Origin: JAKOUL01 sp035378845
GTDB taxonomy: Bacteria; Dictyoglomota; Dictyoglomia; Dictyoglomales; Dictyoglomaceae
Direction: 5' to 3'
DNA length: 64,000 nucleotides
NCBI GenBank assembly: GCA_035378845.1
Contig: DAOSUP010000003.1
Span: forward strand, 1 to 64,000
The notes below the pieces were generated by a model. That model was not told the origin of the DNA, ran no database searches, and saw nothing but the letters and a program-made list of their open reading frames with translations. Positions within the stretch are counted from its first letter, which is position 1. Every line of letters begins with the position of its first letter. Both the position numbers and the translations under genes were made by a program. Of this stretch, positions 43,082 to 52,860 are shown one piece after another.

Positions 43082-44417
43082 GAAGATTCTTATAGCTAAC
43101 CGTGGTGAGATTGCTGTTAGGATAATAAGGGCTTGCCGTGAATTAGGAATAAAAACTGTAGCTGCTTATTCAGAAGCAGATAAAGAATCTCTTCATGTAT
43201 ATATGGCAGATGAAGCGGTATGTATCGGTCCAGCACCTGCATCCCAGAGTTATTTGAATATTCCTAATATTATCAGTGCTGCTCTTGTCACAAATTCTGA
43301 AGCTATTCATCCTGGTTATGGCTTTTTAGCTGAATCTTCAAGATTTGCTGAGATATGTCAAGATCATGGAATAGTTTTTATTGGCCCTAAAAAAGAAGTT
43401 GTTGAAAACTTAGGAGATAAAGCAAGAGCGAAAAAGCTAATGAAAGAGGCGGGGGTTCCTTTACTTCCTGGATCTGATGGATTAATAGAGGATGAGAAGC
43501 AGACTCTAAAAATAGCGAAAGAGATAGGTTTTCCTGTACTTATAAAGGCTACTGCTGGTGGTGGTGGAAAAGGGATGAGAGTTGCATATCATCCTGAAGA
43601 TTTAATTAAAAACATAAGATTAGCAAAACTTGAGGCAGAAAAGAATTTTGGAAATCCAGGAGTCTATATAGAGAAATTTATTGAGGAACCAAGACACGTG
43701 GAAATTCAAATTTTAGGTGATATTTATGGTAATATCATCTCCTTAGGCGAAAGAGATTGCACAATTCAAAGAAGATATCAGAAACTTATAGAAGAATCTC
43801 CATCACCTGTAGTGGATAATAAATTAAGGGAAGCAATGAGTAGAACAGCAGTAAAAGGAGCCTATAAGGTAGGTTATGTAGGGCCTGGAACATTTGAATT
43901 TCTCATGGATAAGGATGGACATTTCTATTTTATGGAGGTGAATACCAGAATCCAAGTAGAACATACGGTAACAGAAATGGTTACAGGGGTTGATCTGGTA
44001 AAGTGGCAGATATTAATTGCTGCTGGGGAGAAGTTAGATCTAAAAAATGTTTCTATTAGAGGAAATGCCATTGAATGTAGAATAAATGCAGAGGATCCTG
44101 ATAATGGATTTGCTCCTTGTGTTGGTAAGATTGAAAAGTATATTCCACCAGGAGGACCTTTTGTAAGGATAGATACTCATCTATATGAAGGGTATGAGAT
44201 GGTACCTTTCTATGATTCTCTTTTAGCAAAAGTTATTACTTGGGGAAAAGATAGAGAGGAAGCAATATCAAGAATGAAGAGAGCCTTAACAGAGTTTGTG
44301 ATAAGAGGAATAAAGACTACTATTCCTTTGTACTTAAAAATTCTTGAGAATAATTCTTTTATAAAAGGAGATTATTCTACTAATTTTCTATCCCGGAGGA
44401 TTTTAGTAGAAGATTAA
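43074..44417 (+). CDS. accC: Biotin carboxylase subunit of acetyl-CoA carboxylase
   Basis: 447-residue ATP-grasp enzyme carboxylating biotin on BCCP. MFKKILIANRGEIAVRIIRA at the start, KATAGGGGKGMRVA in the ATP lid, ERDCTIQRRYQKLIEE and MEVNTRIQVEHTVTE are diagnostic. ATG 43074 gives the conserved N-terminus; an in-frame upstream extension overlaps accB and is not conserved. Confidence 0.96.
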   Translation: MFKKILIANRGEIAVRIIRACRELGIKTVAAYSEADKESLHVYMADEAVCIGPAPASQSYLNIPNIISAALVTNSEAIHPGYGFLAESSRFAEICQDHGIVFIGPKKEVVENLGDKARAKKLMKEAGVPLLPGSDGLIEDEKQTLKIAKEIGFPVLIKATAGGGGKGMRVAYHPEDLIKNIRLAKLEAEKNFGNPGVYIEKFIEEPRHVEIQILGDIYGNIISLGERDCTIQRRYQKLIEESPSPVVDNKLREAMSRTAVKGAYKVGYVGPGTFEFLMDKDGHFYFMEVNTRIQVEHTVTEMVTGVDLVKWQILIAAGEKLDLKNVSIRGNAIECRINAEDPDNGFAPCVGKIEKYIPPGGPFVRIDTHLYEGYEMVPFYDSLLAKVITWGKDREEAISRMKRALTEFVIRGIKTTIPLYLKILENNSFIKGDYSTNFLSRRILVED

Positions 44418-44471
44418 ATTTGATAAAATTATTATTAGAAGACTTTAAAACTTAAGAGGGAGTAAAACTTT

Positions 44472-44840
44472 ATGAAAGAGGAGTTATCATACGGATTGGT
44501 AAATATATCTAAAGAAGTAATATCTGTAATAGCTGGTGTAGCAGCACAGGAAGTAGATAGTGTAGCACAAGTAGGAGATAGTATGTCTCCTTTCATGAAG
44601 CTTGTTTCAGGAATTCCTATCGGTCGGGGTATTAAAGTTGAAATAGTAGAAAAAGATGTTTTTATTACTATTCCTGTTTATATTAAGCAAAACCGATTTT
44701 TCCCTGACTTATTCAGAGATGTTCAACAACATGTAAAAGAAGTAGTAGAAAGTATGACTGGGCTTAGTGTTCGGGAAGTAAATGTGATTATTAGAGGTGT
44801 TTCCTTAAGTGATAAAAGGGAAAAGGAGGAAGTAAAGTGA
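44472..44840 (+). CDS. Asp23/Gls24 family envelope stress protein
   Basis: 122-residue DUF322/Asp23 domain protein. The pattern GLVNISKEVISVIAGVAAQEVDSV and the C-terminal VVESMTGLSVREVNVIIRGV are typical. In Staphylococcus aureus Asp23 is held at the membrane by AmaP and relates to cell-wall stress; here an AmaP-like gene follows with a 4-nt overlap, supporting the same complex. A possible weak promoter (TTGATA near 44420) lies upstream. Confidence 0.9.
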   Translation: MKEELSYGLVNISKEVISVIAGVAAQEVDSVAQVGDSMSPFMKLVSGIPIGRGIKVEIVEKDVFITIPVYIKQNRFFPDLFRDVQQHVKEVVESMTGLSVREVNVIIRGVSLSDKREKEEVK

Positions 44841-45373
44841 GACTTGATAAATATCAAAGAATACTGTATTTTATTGTTTTTTTTGTATTATCTCTTATTG
44901 ATTTACTGCTTATTTTGAGTATATTAGAGTGGACTCCTGCTTTGAGTCTTGTGGAATGGGCTAAAAATGGAGGATTTACTTTCTCTATTATATTTCTAAT
45001 AATTCTTTTTGTGCTTTCTTTTAGTTTGAGTTTTACTTTTATTTTCCAAAGAGAAATTACTACTATTACTTTAGAAAATAATGTAGGACTTGGAGAGGTA
45101 AAAATATCCATTAATGGTATAAAAAATTCTGTCCGTGATATAGCTCATTATTTTTCTGAGATACAAGAAATAAAACCAGACGTAAAAAATGTCAGAGGTA
45201 AACTGGAGCTTACTTTGAAAATAAAAGTTCCCACAGGAGTTGATATTACTCGTATAGTTAATGAGTTACAACAAAGAGTAAAGGTTTATTTTCAAAATGT
45301 ATTATCTATAAGTTTGGATAGTGTGGATGTGATTATAGAGGATGTGATCTCTGTGAAGAGGGAAAATAAATGA
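44837..45373 (+). CDS. amaP: AmaP-like membrane anchor protein
   Basis: 178-residue protein with two N-terminal transmembrane helices (about 9-30 and 47-72) separated by a short loop, then a cytoplasmic domain related to Asp23 (GLGEVKISINGIKNSVRDIA; LKIKVPTGVDITRIVNELQ). This matches the alkaline shock response membrane anchor AmaP. Start is GTG with AAAGGAGGAAG before it. Overlaps both neighbours by 4 nt. Confidence 0.85.
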   Translation: MRLDKYQRILYFIVFFVLSLIDLLLILSILEWTPALSLVEWAKNGGFTFSIIFLIILFVLSFSLSFTFIFQREITTITLENNVGLGEVKISINGIKNSVRDIAHYFSEIQEIKPDVKNVRGKLELTLKIKVPTGVDITRIVNELQQRVKVYFQNVLSISLDSVDVIIEDVISVKRENK

Positions 45374-45591
45374 ATTTTAGAAGGATATGGGATCAATATA
45401 AGGGGAGAATAATCTTCTCAACATTGGGACTTATAATAGGTATACTCTTTTTAACCATAGGTTTTTGGAGAACTGTTTTTCTTCTTTTTATTACCCTTTT
45501 AGGTTATTTTATAGGAGTGGTTTTGGATAAGAGATTGTTGGAAATTTTTTGGGAGAAAGCTAGGGAAATATTTTTTATGAGAAGATTTTAG
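45370..45591 (+). CDS. Small DUF2273-type membrane protein
   Basis: 73-residue protein with two hydrophobic helices (IIFSTLGLIIGILFLTIGF and TVFLLFITLLGYFIGVVL) flanked by charged ends. Size, topology and position behind asp23-amaP match the DUF2273 proteins that accompany this cluster. Function unknown; probably part of the same membrane complex. Confidence 0.8.
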   Translation: MNFRRIWDQYKGRIIFSTLGLIIGILFLTIGFWRTVFLLFITLLGYFIGVVLDKRLLEIFWEKAREIFFMRRF

Positions 45592-46026
45592 ATGAGTAGA
45601 GAAAGATCAAGATGTAGAGAAAAAGTTCTGACTTTATTATTTCAAAAAGATATGGGGCAAGAGGTAGATGTGGATTTTAAGAATTTTTCACCTCAGGCTC
45701 AGGCTTTTGCTAATATCTTGTTTGAAAATGCTTTGTATTATAAAAATTTTTCTGATGAAGTTATAAGTAGATTTAGTAAGAATTGGAGAGTAGAGAGAAT
45801 TGGTGAAGTAGAAAGAAATATTCTAAGGATGGCAATTGCGGAAATGTTATCATTTTCTGATATTCCTCCTGGAGTTACTGTGAATGAGGCTGTAGAACTT
45901 GCTAAGAAGTATGTGAGTCCTGAAGCAGGAAGATTCATAAATGGTATATTAAGAAACATTGTTAGGAACTGGGATGAAATTTTAAAAATAAAAGAAGGAT
46001 TTGCTAATGTTGGTGGAAAAGATTAA
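45592..46026 (+). CDS. nusB: Transcription antitermination protein NusB
   Basis: 144-residue all-helical protein that binds boxA RNA with S10 in rRNA antitermination. SRERSRCREKVLTLLFQKDMG at the start and the C-terminal VNEAVELAKKYVSPEAGRFINGILRN are diagnostic. Begins directly after the DUF2273 gene and overlaps dxs. Confidence 0.93.
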   Translation: MSRERSRCREKVLTLLFQKDMGQEVDVDFKNFSPQAQAFANILFENALYYKNFSDEVISRFSKNWRVERIGEVERNILRMAIAEMLSFSDIPPGVTVNEAVELAKKYVSPEAGRFINGILRNIVRNWDEILKIKEGFANVGGKD

Positions 46027-47869
46027 TTCGCCTCAAGATCTTAAAAATCTTTCCATCTCAGATTTGGAAAAAGTTTCAGAAGAAATAAGAAATATAATAA
46101 TAAACACTGTAGACCAGAATGGAGGGCACTTAGCGTCTAATCTAGGTACAGTAGAGCTTACCTTAGCCCTTCATTATATTTTTGAAACTCCTCAAGATAA
46201 AATAATATGGGATGTAGGACATCAATGTTACACTCATAAATTAATTACAGGGAGAGGAAGTCTTTTTCATACTCTCAGACAATATGGGGGGATAAGTGGC
46301 TATATAGCACCATGGGAAAGTTCTTATGACCATTTTGCTGTGGGACATGCAGGCACATCTCTTTCTGCAGCATTGGGATTTGCAAAAGCGAGGGATTTAA
46401 GAGGAGAAAAGCATAAAGTTATAGCAGTTATAGGAGATGGTGCTTTGACCTCAGGAATGGCTTGGGAAGCTCTTAATCAAATTGGTTACTTAGGTACAGA
46501 TATGATTGTTATTCTTAATGATAATGAGCATTCCATATCCCCCAGTGTGGGAGCCTTAGCTTTATATCTTGCAAAACTTAGAAAACATCCTCTTTATAGG
46601 TTTTTTAAACAAACTACCCAAAACTTTTTGAAAAATTTTCCATTTGGAGAGAAACTTCTTTCTCTTGATTTGAAGTTGGAAAGAGGAATTAAAAGTTTGG
46701 TTTTAGAGAACCCTATTTTTGAAAATCTTGGTTTTAAATATTTTGGTCCTTTTGATGGACATGATATTCCTTTGTTAACTTCTGTTTTTAAGGGAATTAA
46801 AGAGACTTTATCATGTCCTGTTTTGATACATGTGACCACAAAAAAGGGAAATGGATATAAAGAGGCAGAGGCGTCTCCATCAAAATTCCATAGTATTGTT
46901 TCAAAAGAGGATAGAGAGAAGAAGATTCTCACATATACTGAAGTATTTGGCAAAACATTAGTAGAGTTAGGAAAGAAGTATGATAATGTAGTTGCTATTA
47001 CTGCTGCTATGCCAGAAGGTACAGGTCTCTCATATTTTGCGAAGGAATTTCCAGATAGGTTCTTTGATGTAAGTATTGCAGAAGAGCATGCTGTTACTTT
47101 TGCTGCAGGACTTGCTCGGGATGGTTTTAAACCTGTAGTTGCTATTTATTCAACTTTTTTACAAAGAGCCTTTGATCAAATAATTCATGATGTGTGTTTA
47201 CAGAAGCTTCCTGTAGTTTTTATTTTAGATAGATCAGGAATAGTAAGCGATGATGGTCCTACTCATCAAGGTATATTTGATCTTTCCTATCTAAGACTTA
47301 TTCCTAATTTAGTTATTATGGCTCCAAAAGATGAATTAGAACTTAGAAATATGTTATATACAGCTTTAGAATATCCTGGACCTATAGCTATTAGATTTCC
47401 TAAAGGTAAAGGCTATGGTGTAAATATAGATGAGCCCTTTAAAAAACTTGATATTGGTAAGGGAGAAGTAATTAAAAATGGTGAAGATGTAATTCTCCTT
47501 GCTATTGGATCTATGGTATATCCAGCTTTGAAGGCTAGTGATATATTAGAAGAAAAGGGTATTAATCCTACTGTTGTAAATCTCAGATTTTTAAAACCTT
47601 TAGATGTAATCCTTTTAGAGGAACTTTTCAATACTCATCACTTAGTATTTACTTTAGAAGAGAATATAGTTACAGGTGGACTATTTAGTGCTATATCAGA
47701 GCTGGCTTGTAAGATGAACTTAGATATAAATCTTGTGCCAATCTCTATTCCTGAAAAATTTTTAGAACAAGGAAATGCAGATCTACTTAGGGATATTTAT
47801 GGCTTAACTCCAGAAAGGATAGCCCAAAAAGTATTAGAGAGTGTAAAAGGAGTAAAAGTTAAAGGTTGA
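46007..47869 (+). CDS. dxs: 1-deoxy-D-xylulose-5-phosphate synthase
   Basis: 620-residue thiamine-diphosphate enzyme of the MEP isoprenoid pathway, joining pyruvate and glyceraldehyde-3-phosphate. WDVGHQCYTHKLITGR, the ThDP motif VIGDGALTSGMAWEALN, and EEHAVTFAAGLA are clear. ATG 46007 gives MLVEKINSPQDLKNLS, matching known N-termini. Starts inside nusB in another frame; joins tlyA by a 4-nt overlap. Confidence 0.96.
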   Translation: MLVEKINSPQDLKNLSISDLEKVSEEIRNIIINTVDQNGGHLASNLGTVELTLALHYIFETPQDKIIWDVGHQCYTHKLITGRGSLFHTLRQYGGISGYIAPWESSYDHFAVGHAGTSLSAALGFAKARDLRGEKHKVIAVIGDGALTSGMAWEALNQIGYLGTDMIVILNDNEHSISPSVGALALYLAKLRKHPLYRFFKQTTQNFLKNFPFGEKLLSLDLKLERGIKSLVLENPIFENLGFKYFGPFDGHDIPLLTSVFKGIKETLSCPVLIHVTTKKGNGYKEAEASPSKFHSIVSKEDREKKILTYTEVFGKTLVELGKKYDNVVAITAAMPEGTGLSYFAKEFPDRFFDVSIAEEHAVTFAAGLARDGFKPVVAIYSTFLQRAFDQIIHDVCLQKLPVVFILDRSGIVSDDGPTHQGIFDLSYLRLIPNLVIMAPKDELELRNMLYTALEYPGPIAIRFPKGKGYGVNIDEPFKKLDIGKGEVIKNGEDVILLAIGSMVYPALKASDILEEKGINPTVVNLRFLKPLDVILLEELFNTHHLVFTLEENIVTGGLFSAISELACKMNLDINLVPISIPEKFLEQGNADLLRDIYGLTPERIAQKVLESVKGVKVKG

Positions 47870-48666
47870 AGGAAAGATTGGATATCCTTCTTGTAAAAAG
47901 GGGTCTATTTGAAAGTAGAGAAAAAGCAAAGGCTGTTATTATAGCGGGTTTAGTTACTGTAGATGGAAAGCTTGTAGATAAACCTGATTCTAAATTTTCT
48001 GAAGATGCACTTATTGAACTTAAGAGTTCATTGCCATATGTAAGTAAGGGTGGATTTAAACTTAAAAAAGCCTTAGACGAGTTTTCCCTTGATGTAAAAG
48101 ATTTTATTGTAATGGATATTGGAGCAAGTACTGGTGGTTTTACTGATTGTCTTCTCCAAGAAGGAGCAAGGAAAGTTTATGCAGTAGATGTAGGAAAAGG
48201 ACTTTTACATGAAAAGTTAAGGAAAGATAAAAGGGTTATTTTAATGGAAAGGATTAATGCAAGGTATTTAAAGGAGGAAGATATTCCGGAAAAATTAGAT
48301 CTTATTACTATAGATGTGTCTTTCATATCCATTTTAAAAATATTTCCAAGGCTAAAGCCATTATTGAAAAAAGAAGGCAAAGTATTATCTCTTATAAAGC
48401 CTCAATTTGAAGCTGGATCTAAGGATGTTAGTAGAGGTGGAATTGTTAAAAAAGATGATGTTCATTTAAGAGTAATAGAAAATATAAGAGAGAATACAAA
48501 AAATTTAGGTTTTTTCTTAGAAAATATTACATATTACATTAGTAAAGAGGGTAAAGGTAATATAGAATATCCAGCTCTATTTTCTCAGATAGATTGTGGG
48601 GATATACTTATTGAGCCTGTAGTTGAGGAGGCTTTTAAAAATTGGGACTTAGTTTTAAAAAAGTAG
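47866..48666 (+). CDS. tlyA: TlyA family rRNA 2'-O-methyltransferase
   Basis: 266-residue protein with an N-terminal S4 RNA-binding domain (ERLDILLVKRGLFESREKAK) and a C-terminal FtsJ-like SAM-dependent methyltransferase (VMDIGASTGGFTDCLLQEGA; LITIDVSFISILKIFP). Family members modify 16S/23S rRNA at the subunit interface. Start is TTG in a TTGA overlap with dxs. dxs-tlyA-nadK-recN is a familiar order. Confidence 0.93.
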   Translation: MKERLDILLVKRGLFESREKAKAVIIAGLVTVDGKLVDKPDSKFSEDALIELKSSLPYVSKGGFKLKKALDEFSLDVKDFIVMDIGASTGGFTDCLLQEGARKVYAVDVGKGLLHEKLRKDKRVILMERINARYLKEEDIPEKLDLITIDVSFISILKIFPRLKPLLKKEGKVLSLIKPQFEAGSKDVSRGGIVKKDDVHLRVIENIRENTKNLGFFLENITYYISKEGKGNIEYPALFSQIDCGDILIEPVVEEAFKNWDLVLKK

Positions 48667-49436
48667 GAATTTTCTACAATCCTAAAAAAAGAGAGGCTAA
48701 GAGAGTTATTGAGATATTAGAAAATTGGGCATCTAAAAATGAGATACAAGTAAGTATAGAAGATACTGAAGATATTGATTTAGCTATGGCAATAGGAGGA
48801 GATGGCACTGTACTCTATACTTTACAAAGAATTGCTGTTAAAAATATACCTGTAGTTGGAATAAATACTGGTAGACTTGGGTTTCTTACCACTGTAGAGG
48901 CAAAAGATATAAATAAACTTCTAACTTCCTTAGAAAATGGTAATTTTTTCTTAGAAAAACATCCTGTTATAAAACTTTGTATTGATAATAAAGTATATTA
49001 TGCTTTTAATGAGGTAGTATTATTGAAGGCAGAAAATACTCCACTAATTTCTTTATCTTTATCCTTTAATGGTTCTATTATAAATACTCCTCCTGCTGAT
49101 GGAGTAATTATAGCCACATCTTCAGGTTCTACTGCTTATGCCCTATCTGCAGGGGGTCCTGTGATTTTTCCAGAATTTGATGCTTTTGAAGTGCTTCCTA
49201 TATGTGCTCATTCTTTATCGTTTAGACCTTTGATTTTTCCTCTTACAAAAAATATTGAAATTTTACTACCTCGTAAAACAATGCAAATAGAAGTATGGGT
49301 AGACGGAAAGGAAGTAGAGCTTCTTAGTAAAAAAAATGAAGTAAGAATAGAAAAGGCAGAATTTTATACTAAGCTTATTTTCCTTTCAGGATGGGAATTC
49401 TTTAATAGACTTAAAAAGAAACTTCACTGGAGGTAA
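48642..49436 (+). CDS. nadK: NAD kinase
   Basis: 264-residue enzyme phosphorylating NAD to NADP. The catalytic GGDGT motif is in AIGGDGTVLYTLQRIA, followed by GINTGRLGFLT and the second domain motif ATSSGSTAYALSAGGP. The TTG at 48642 is the only in-frame start that fits; GAGGAGG at 48625-48631 is correctly spaced. It overlaps tlyA by 25 nt. Confidence 0.94.
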   Translation: MGLSFKKVGIFYNPKKREAKRVIEILENWASKNEIQVSIEDTEDIDLAMAIGGDGTVLYTLQRIAVKNIPVVGINTGRLGFLTTVEAKDINKLLTSLENGNFFLEKHPVIKLCIDNKVYYAFNEVVLLKAENTPLISLSLSFNGSIINTPPADGVIIATSSGSTAYALSAGGPVIFPEFDAFEVLPICAHSLSFRPLIFPLTKNIEILLPRKTMQIEVWVDGKEVELLSKKNEVRIEKAEFYTKLIFLSGWEFFNRLKKKLHWR

Positions 49437-49441
49437 CTATA

Positions 49442-51178
49442 ATGCTTCTTGCTTTAAGGGTAAAGGATTTTGCGATTATTGATGAAATAACTTTAGATTT
49501 TCATGAGGGTTTAAATGTAATAACTGGGGAGACTGGTGCTGGTAAATCTCTATTAGTAGATGCCTTAGCTTTTCTTCTTGGAGAGAGAGCTTCTACTGAT
49601 ATTATTAAAACAGATAGTAATAAAAGTGTTGTTGAGGCTATATTTGCTATTAATGAAGATGTGGAGAAGTTGCTTGATGAATGGGAAATACCAAAAGAGC
49701 AAGATAAAACTTTACTTGTTTCCAGAGAACTGAATAAGTCTGGGAGAAGTAAATGTCGGGTAAATGGAGAATTAGTAACGGTTGGAATGTTGGAAAGATT
49801 ACTTTCTAATATTATAGAAATTCATGGTCAACATGAGCATCAAAGAATTCTCCACAAAGATTTTCAATTGGAGGTTTTTGACCTTTTAGGTGGAGAAAGA
49901 TGTTTAGAACAAAAAAGGAAAGTGATAGAACTTTTTCGGAGGTTAAAAACTCTTTATTCAGAGAGGGATAATATCTATAGTAAAGAAAAGGAGAGAGAGC
50001 AGAGAATAGATCTTCTTTCTTTCCAAATTGATGAGATTGAAAAATCAAATTTAAGAGTAGGAGAAGAAGAGGAACTTCTTGAACAAAGACAAAGGTTACA
50101 AAATTTTGAAAAAATAAGATCAGGAATTGAGGATGTGGTGAAATACTTATACGAAAGTATGGGAGAAAGTCTATCTGCTGTGGAGCAACTTGGGGAAAGT
50201 ATAGAGGTCCTGAAACCTTTATCTTCTGTAGATGAGAATCTTAGCAGTATTGTGGAACTTCTTGAAAGCTCTAAGGTATATTTAGAAGAGGCAGTTGATT
50301 CTATCCGTAAATATAGAGATAGATTGGAAACTGATCCATCAATTTTAGAAAGTATAGAAGAAAGGTTATATAGAATTTCGCAACTTAAGAGGAAATATGG
50401 AAAGAATATAGAAGAGATTTTAGATTACAAGGAAAAAGCGAAGGAAGAGTTGGAATTTCTTTCTAACATGGAGATGCAATTAGAAAATATAGAAAAAGAG
50501 ATGAGCGAAATAGAGAAGCAGTTAATAGAAGAGAGTGAAAGACTTTCCCAAATAAGAAGAGAAATTGTAGAGAATTTCGTAACAAAAGTTGAGCAAGAGC
50601 TTAAAGATTTAGGAATGGCTCATGCAAAATTTTCTGTTGATTTTCAAGAGCCGTCTTCTTTTATTGAGATTGATGGAATAAAAATAGGAGAGAAAGGTAA
50701 AGAGATAATTGAATTTATGTTAGCATCAAATCCAGGAGAAGCCTTTAAGCCCCTTAGACATGTCGCTTCTGGAGGAGAACTTTCAAGAATAATGCTTGCT
50801 TTAAAAACCATATTAAATGAAGTAGATAATATTCCTGTTTTAGTTTTTGATGAGATAGATAGCGGAATAGGTGGAGATACAGCGTATCTTCTTGCACAGA
50901 AACTCTGGAATATATCTAAAAATAGACAAGTATTTTGTATCACTCACCTTCCTCAAATAGCTGCATGGGCAGATAATCATTTTTACTTAGAAAAGAAGAT
51001 AATTAATGAACAAACTAAGATAAGAGTGAGTTTTTTGGATTATAGATCAAGAATTATGGAAATTTCAAGGATGCTTGGTGGGAGTCTTGTTTCTGAAGTA
51101 AGCCAACAACATGCAAAAGAACTTTTGGCAAAAGTATCTAAGATAAAGAGTAAAGATTATAATGAAATTTCAGAGTAA
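49442..51178 (+). CDS. recN: DNA repair protein RecN
   Basis: 578-residue SMC-like ATPase for double-strand break repair. Walker A GETGAGKSLL is at about 29-38, a long coiled coil occupies about 165-370, and the signature SGGELSRIMLALK and Walker B VLVFDEIDSGIGGD lie in the C-terminal half. ITHLPQIAAWAD is also conserved. The ATG follows GGAGG. Confidence 0.96.
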   Translation: MLLALRVKDFAIIDEITLDFHEGLNVITGETGAGKSLLVDALAFLLGERASTDIIKTDSNKSVVEAIFAINEDVEKLLDEWEIPKEQDKTLLVSRELNKSGRSKCRVNGELVTVGMLERLLSNIIEIHGQHEHQRILHKDFQLEVFDLLGGERCLEQKRKVIELFRRLKTLYSERDNIYSKEKEREQRIDLLSFQIDEIEKSNLRVGEEEELLEQRQRLQNFEKIRSGIEDVVKYLYESMGESLSAVEQLGESIEVLKPLSSVDENLSSIVELLESSKVYLEEAVDSIRKYRDRLETDPSILESIEERLYRISQLKRKYGKNIEEILDYKEKAKEELEFLSNMEMQLENIEKEMSEIEKQLIEESERLSQIRREIVENFVTKVEQELKDLGMAHAKFSVDFQEPSSFIEIDGIKIGEKGKEIIEFMLASNPGEAFKPLRHVASGGELSRIMLALKTILNEVDNIPVLVFDEIDSGIGGDTAYLLAQKLWNISKNRQVFCITHLPQIAAWADNHFYLEKKIINEQTKIRVSFLDYRSRIMEISRMLGGSLVSEVSQQHAKELLAKVSKIKSKDYNEISE

Positions 51179-51189
51179 GGAGTAATTTA

Positions 51190-51729
51190 ATGGAAGAGAA
51201 AATATTAAAAGAGGAGAATATCTATAAAGGTAGAATTATTGAAGTAAATGAGTATGAAGTTGTACTTCCAAATGGGAAAAAGGCTAAGAGAGAAGTAGTA
51301 CATCATCCAGGAGCTGTGGGAATTCTTCCTATTTCAGAAGATAAAACTATTTATTTTGTAAAACAGTATAGGCTTCCTGCAAAAAGTATTTTATTAGAAA
51401 TTCCTGCTGGAAAACTTGATTATGGGGAGGATCCTTTAGATTGTGCCGGAAGGGAACTTGAGGAAGAAATTGGCTTTAAATCAAAAAATTTAAAGCTTAT
51501 TCATACTTTTTATCCCTCTCCAGGAATAAGTGATGAAATTCTATATCTTTTTGTTGCTAAGGAACTTGAGAAAACAACTCTAAATCCTGATGAGGACGAA
51601 TTTTTAGAAGTTGTTCCTTTAAAAAAAGAAGATCTTGAAAGAATTTTGTTTGAAGATGGATTTAGGGATTCCAAGACTCTTATTGCAGTTTATTATTTTC
51701 TTTTTAATAAGGAGGAATGGTTATTATGA
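51190..51729 (+). CDS. nudF: ADP-ribose pyrophosphatase (Nudix hydrolase)
   Basis: 179-residue Nudix protein. The Nudix box GKLDYGEDPLDCAGRELEEE followed by IGF is intact at about 78-100. IFYPSPGISDE-like region (TFYPSPGISDE) downstream is characteristic of ADP-ribose hydrolases. It would break ADP-ribose to AMP and ribose-5-phosphate; activity on other nucleoside diphosphate sugars cannot be excluded. Ends 4 nt into ald. Confidence 0.88.
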   Translation: MEEKILKEENIYKGRIIEVNEYEVVLPNGKKAKREVVHHPGAVGILPISEDKTIYFVKQYRLPAKSILLEIPAGKLDYGEDPLDCAGRELEEEIGFKSKNLKLIHTFYPSPGISDEILYLFVAKELEKTTLNPDEDEFLEVVPLKKEDLERILFEDGFRDSKTLIAVYYFLFNKEEWLL

Positions 51730-52838
51730 TTATCGGCATTCCTAAGGAGATAAAACCCGAAGAAAATAGAGTAGCGATAGTGCCAGGTGGGGTTGAGACT
51801 CTTTTTAAAATGGGGCATAAAATAATTATTGAGAAAGGAGCAGGAGTTGGAAGTGGGTTTTCTGACGAGGAATATTTAAAAGCAGGGGCTAAAATTTTGG
51901 ATCATCATGAAGATATATTTTATGAGTCTGATTTAATATTAAAAGTAAAAGAACCTTTGCCTGATGAAGTTAACCTTCTAAGTGAAGATAAGATTTTGTT
52001 TACATATCTTCATTTGGCAGCTTCTGAAGAGCTAACAAAGAAACTTATGGGGACTAAAGCCATATGTATAGCTTATGAGACTGTACAGACCGAAGATGGT
52101 TTTCTTCCTCTTTTAGCTCCTATGAGTGAGATTGCTGGTAGAATGGCTCCACAAGAGGGAGCAAAATACTTGGAAAAACCTTTTGGAGGAAGAGGGATAC
52201 TTCTTGGAGGAGTCCCAGGTGTACCTCCTGCAAATGTGGTAATAATGGGAGCAGGGACAGTTGGTTTCAATGCTGCAAGGGTTGCTTCAGGAATGGGAGC
52301 TACACTAACAGTTTTGGATATAAATCCCCGTAAATTAAGAATGATTGACGAATTTTTCCAAGGAAAAGTAACTACTATGATTGCTGATAGCTATAATATT
52401 CGTATGGTAGTAAGATATGCAGATCTTTTAATTGGAGCAGTTTTAATACCAGGAGCAAAAGCCCCTAAGATTATTACCCGTGAACTTCTAAGAATCATGA
52501 AATCTGGGTCAGTTTTTATAGATGTAGCTATAGATCAGGGGGGATGTGCTGAAACTTCTCATCCTACGACTCATCTTAATCCTATCTATGAAGAAGAAGG
52601 AGTGATCCATTATTCAGTGGCAAATATGCCTGGTGCAGTGCCAAGGACTGCTACTAGATCTTTAACTTTAAATACTCTTCCATATGTGATAGAGATTGCA
52701 GAAAAAGGCTGGAAAAATGCTGTAATAGATAATAAAGATTTATCTTATGGAGTAAATATTGGAAAAGGAAAAATTACTTATAAAACTGTGGCTGATACTT
52801 TCAACTTGCCTTATATACCATTAAATGAAATACTTTAA
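51726..52838 (+). CDS. ald: Alanine dehydrogenase
   Basis: 370-residue enzyme interconverting L-alanine and pyruvate with NAD. MIIGIPKEIKPEENRVAIVP at the N-terminus, VKEPLPDE, and the Rossmann segment VVIMGAGTVGFNAARVA followed by DINPRKLR are diagnostic. ATG 51726 is preferred: GGAGG at 51711-51715 has proper spacing to it, but only 1 nt to ATG 51717. Ends at the hairpin shared with hslO. Confidence 0.95.
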   Translation: MIIGIPKEIKPEENRVAIVPGGVETLFKMGHKIIIEKGAGVGSGFSDEEYLKAGAKILDHHEDIFYESDLILKVKEPLPDEVNLLSEDKILFTYLHLAASEELTKKLMGTKAICIAYETVQTEDGFLPLLAPMSEIAGRMAPQEGAKYLEKPFGGRGILLGGVPGVPPANVVIMGAGTVGFNAARVASGMGATLTVLDINPRKLRMIDEFFQGKVTTMIADSYNIRMVVRYADLLIGAVLIPGAKAPKIITRELLRIMKSGSVFIDVAIDQGGCAETSHPTTHLNPIYEEEGVIHYSVANMPGAVPRTATRSLTLNTLPYVIEIAEKGWKNAVIDNKDLSYGVNIGKGKITYKTVADTFNLPYIPLNEIL

Positions 52839-52860
52839 TGAAAGTTAACTTTCATTTTTT
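52837..52860 (+). terminator. Palindromic terminator-like hairpin between ald and hslO
   Basis: AATGAAAG (52837-52844), loop TTAA, CTTTCATT (52849-52856), then TTTT. Being a perfect palindrome it could act on both strands; the + strand has the clearer T-run. It covers the ald stop codon and the last hslO codons. Confidence 0.65.

Noticed and set aside
46594..46953. A 119-codon minus-strand ORF inside dxs
   Set aside because: Antisense to a fully conserved gene, with low-complexity composition typical of shadow frames.
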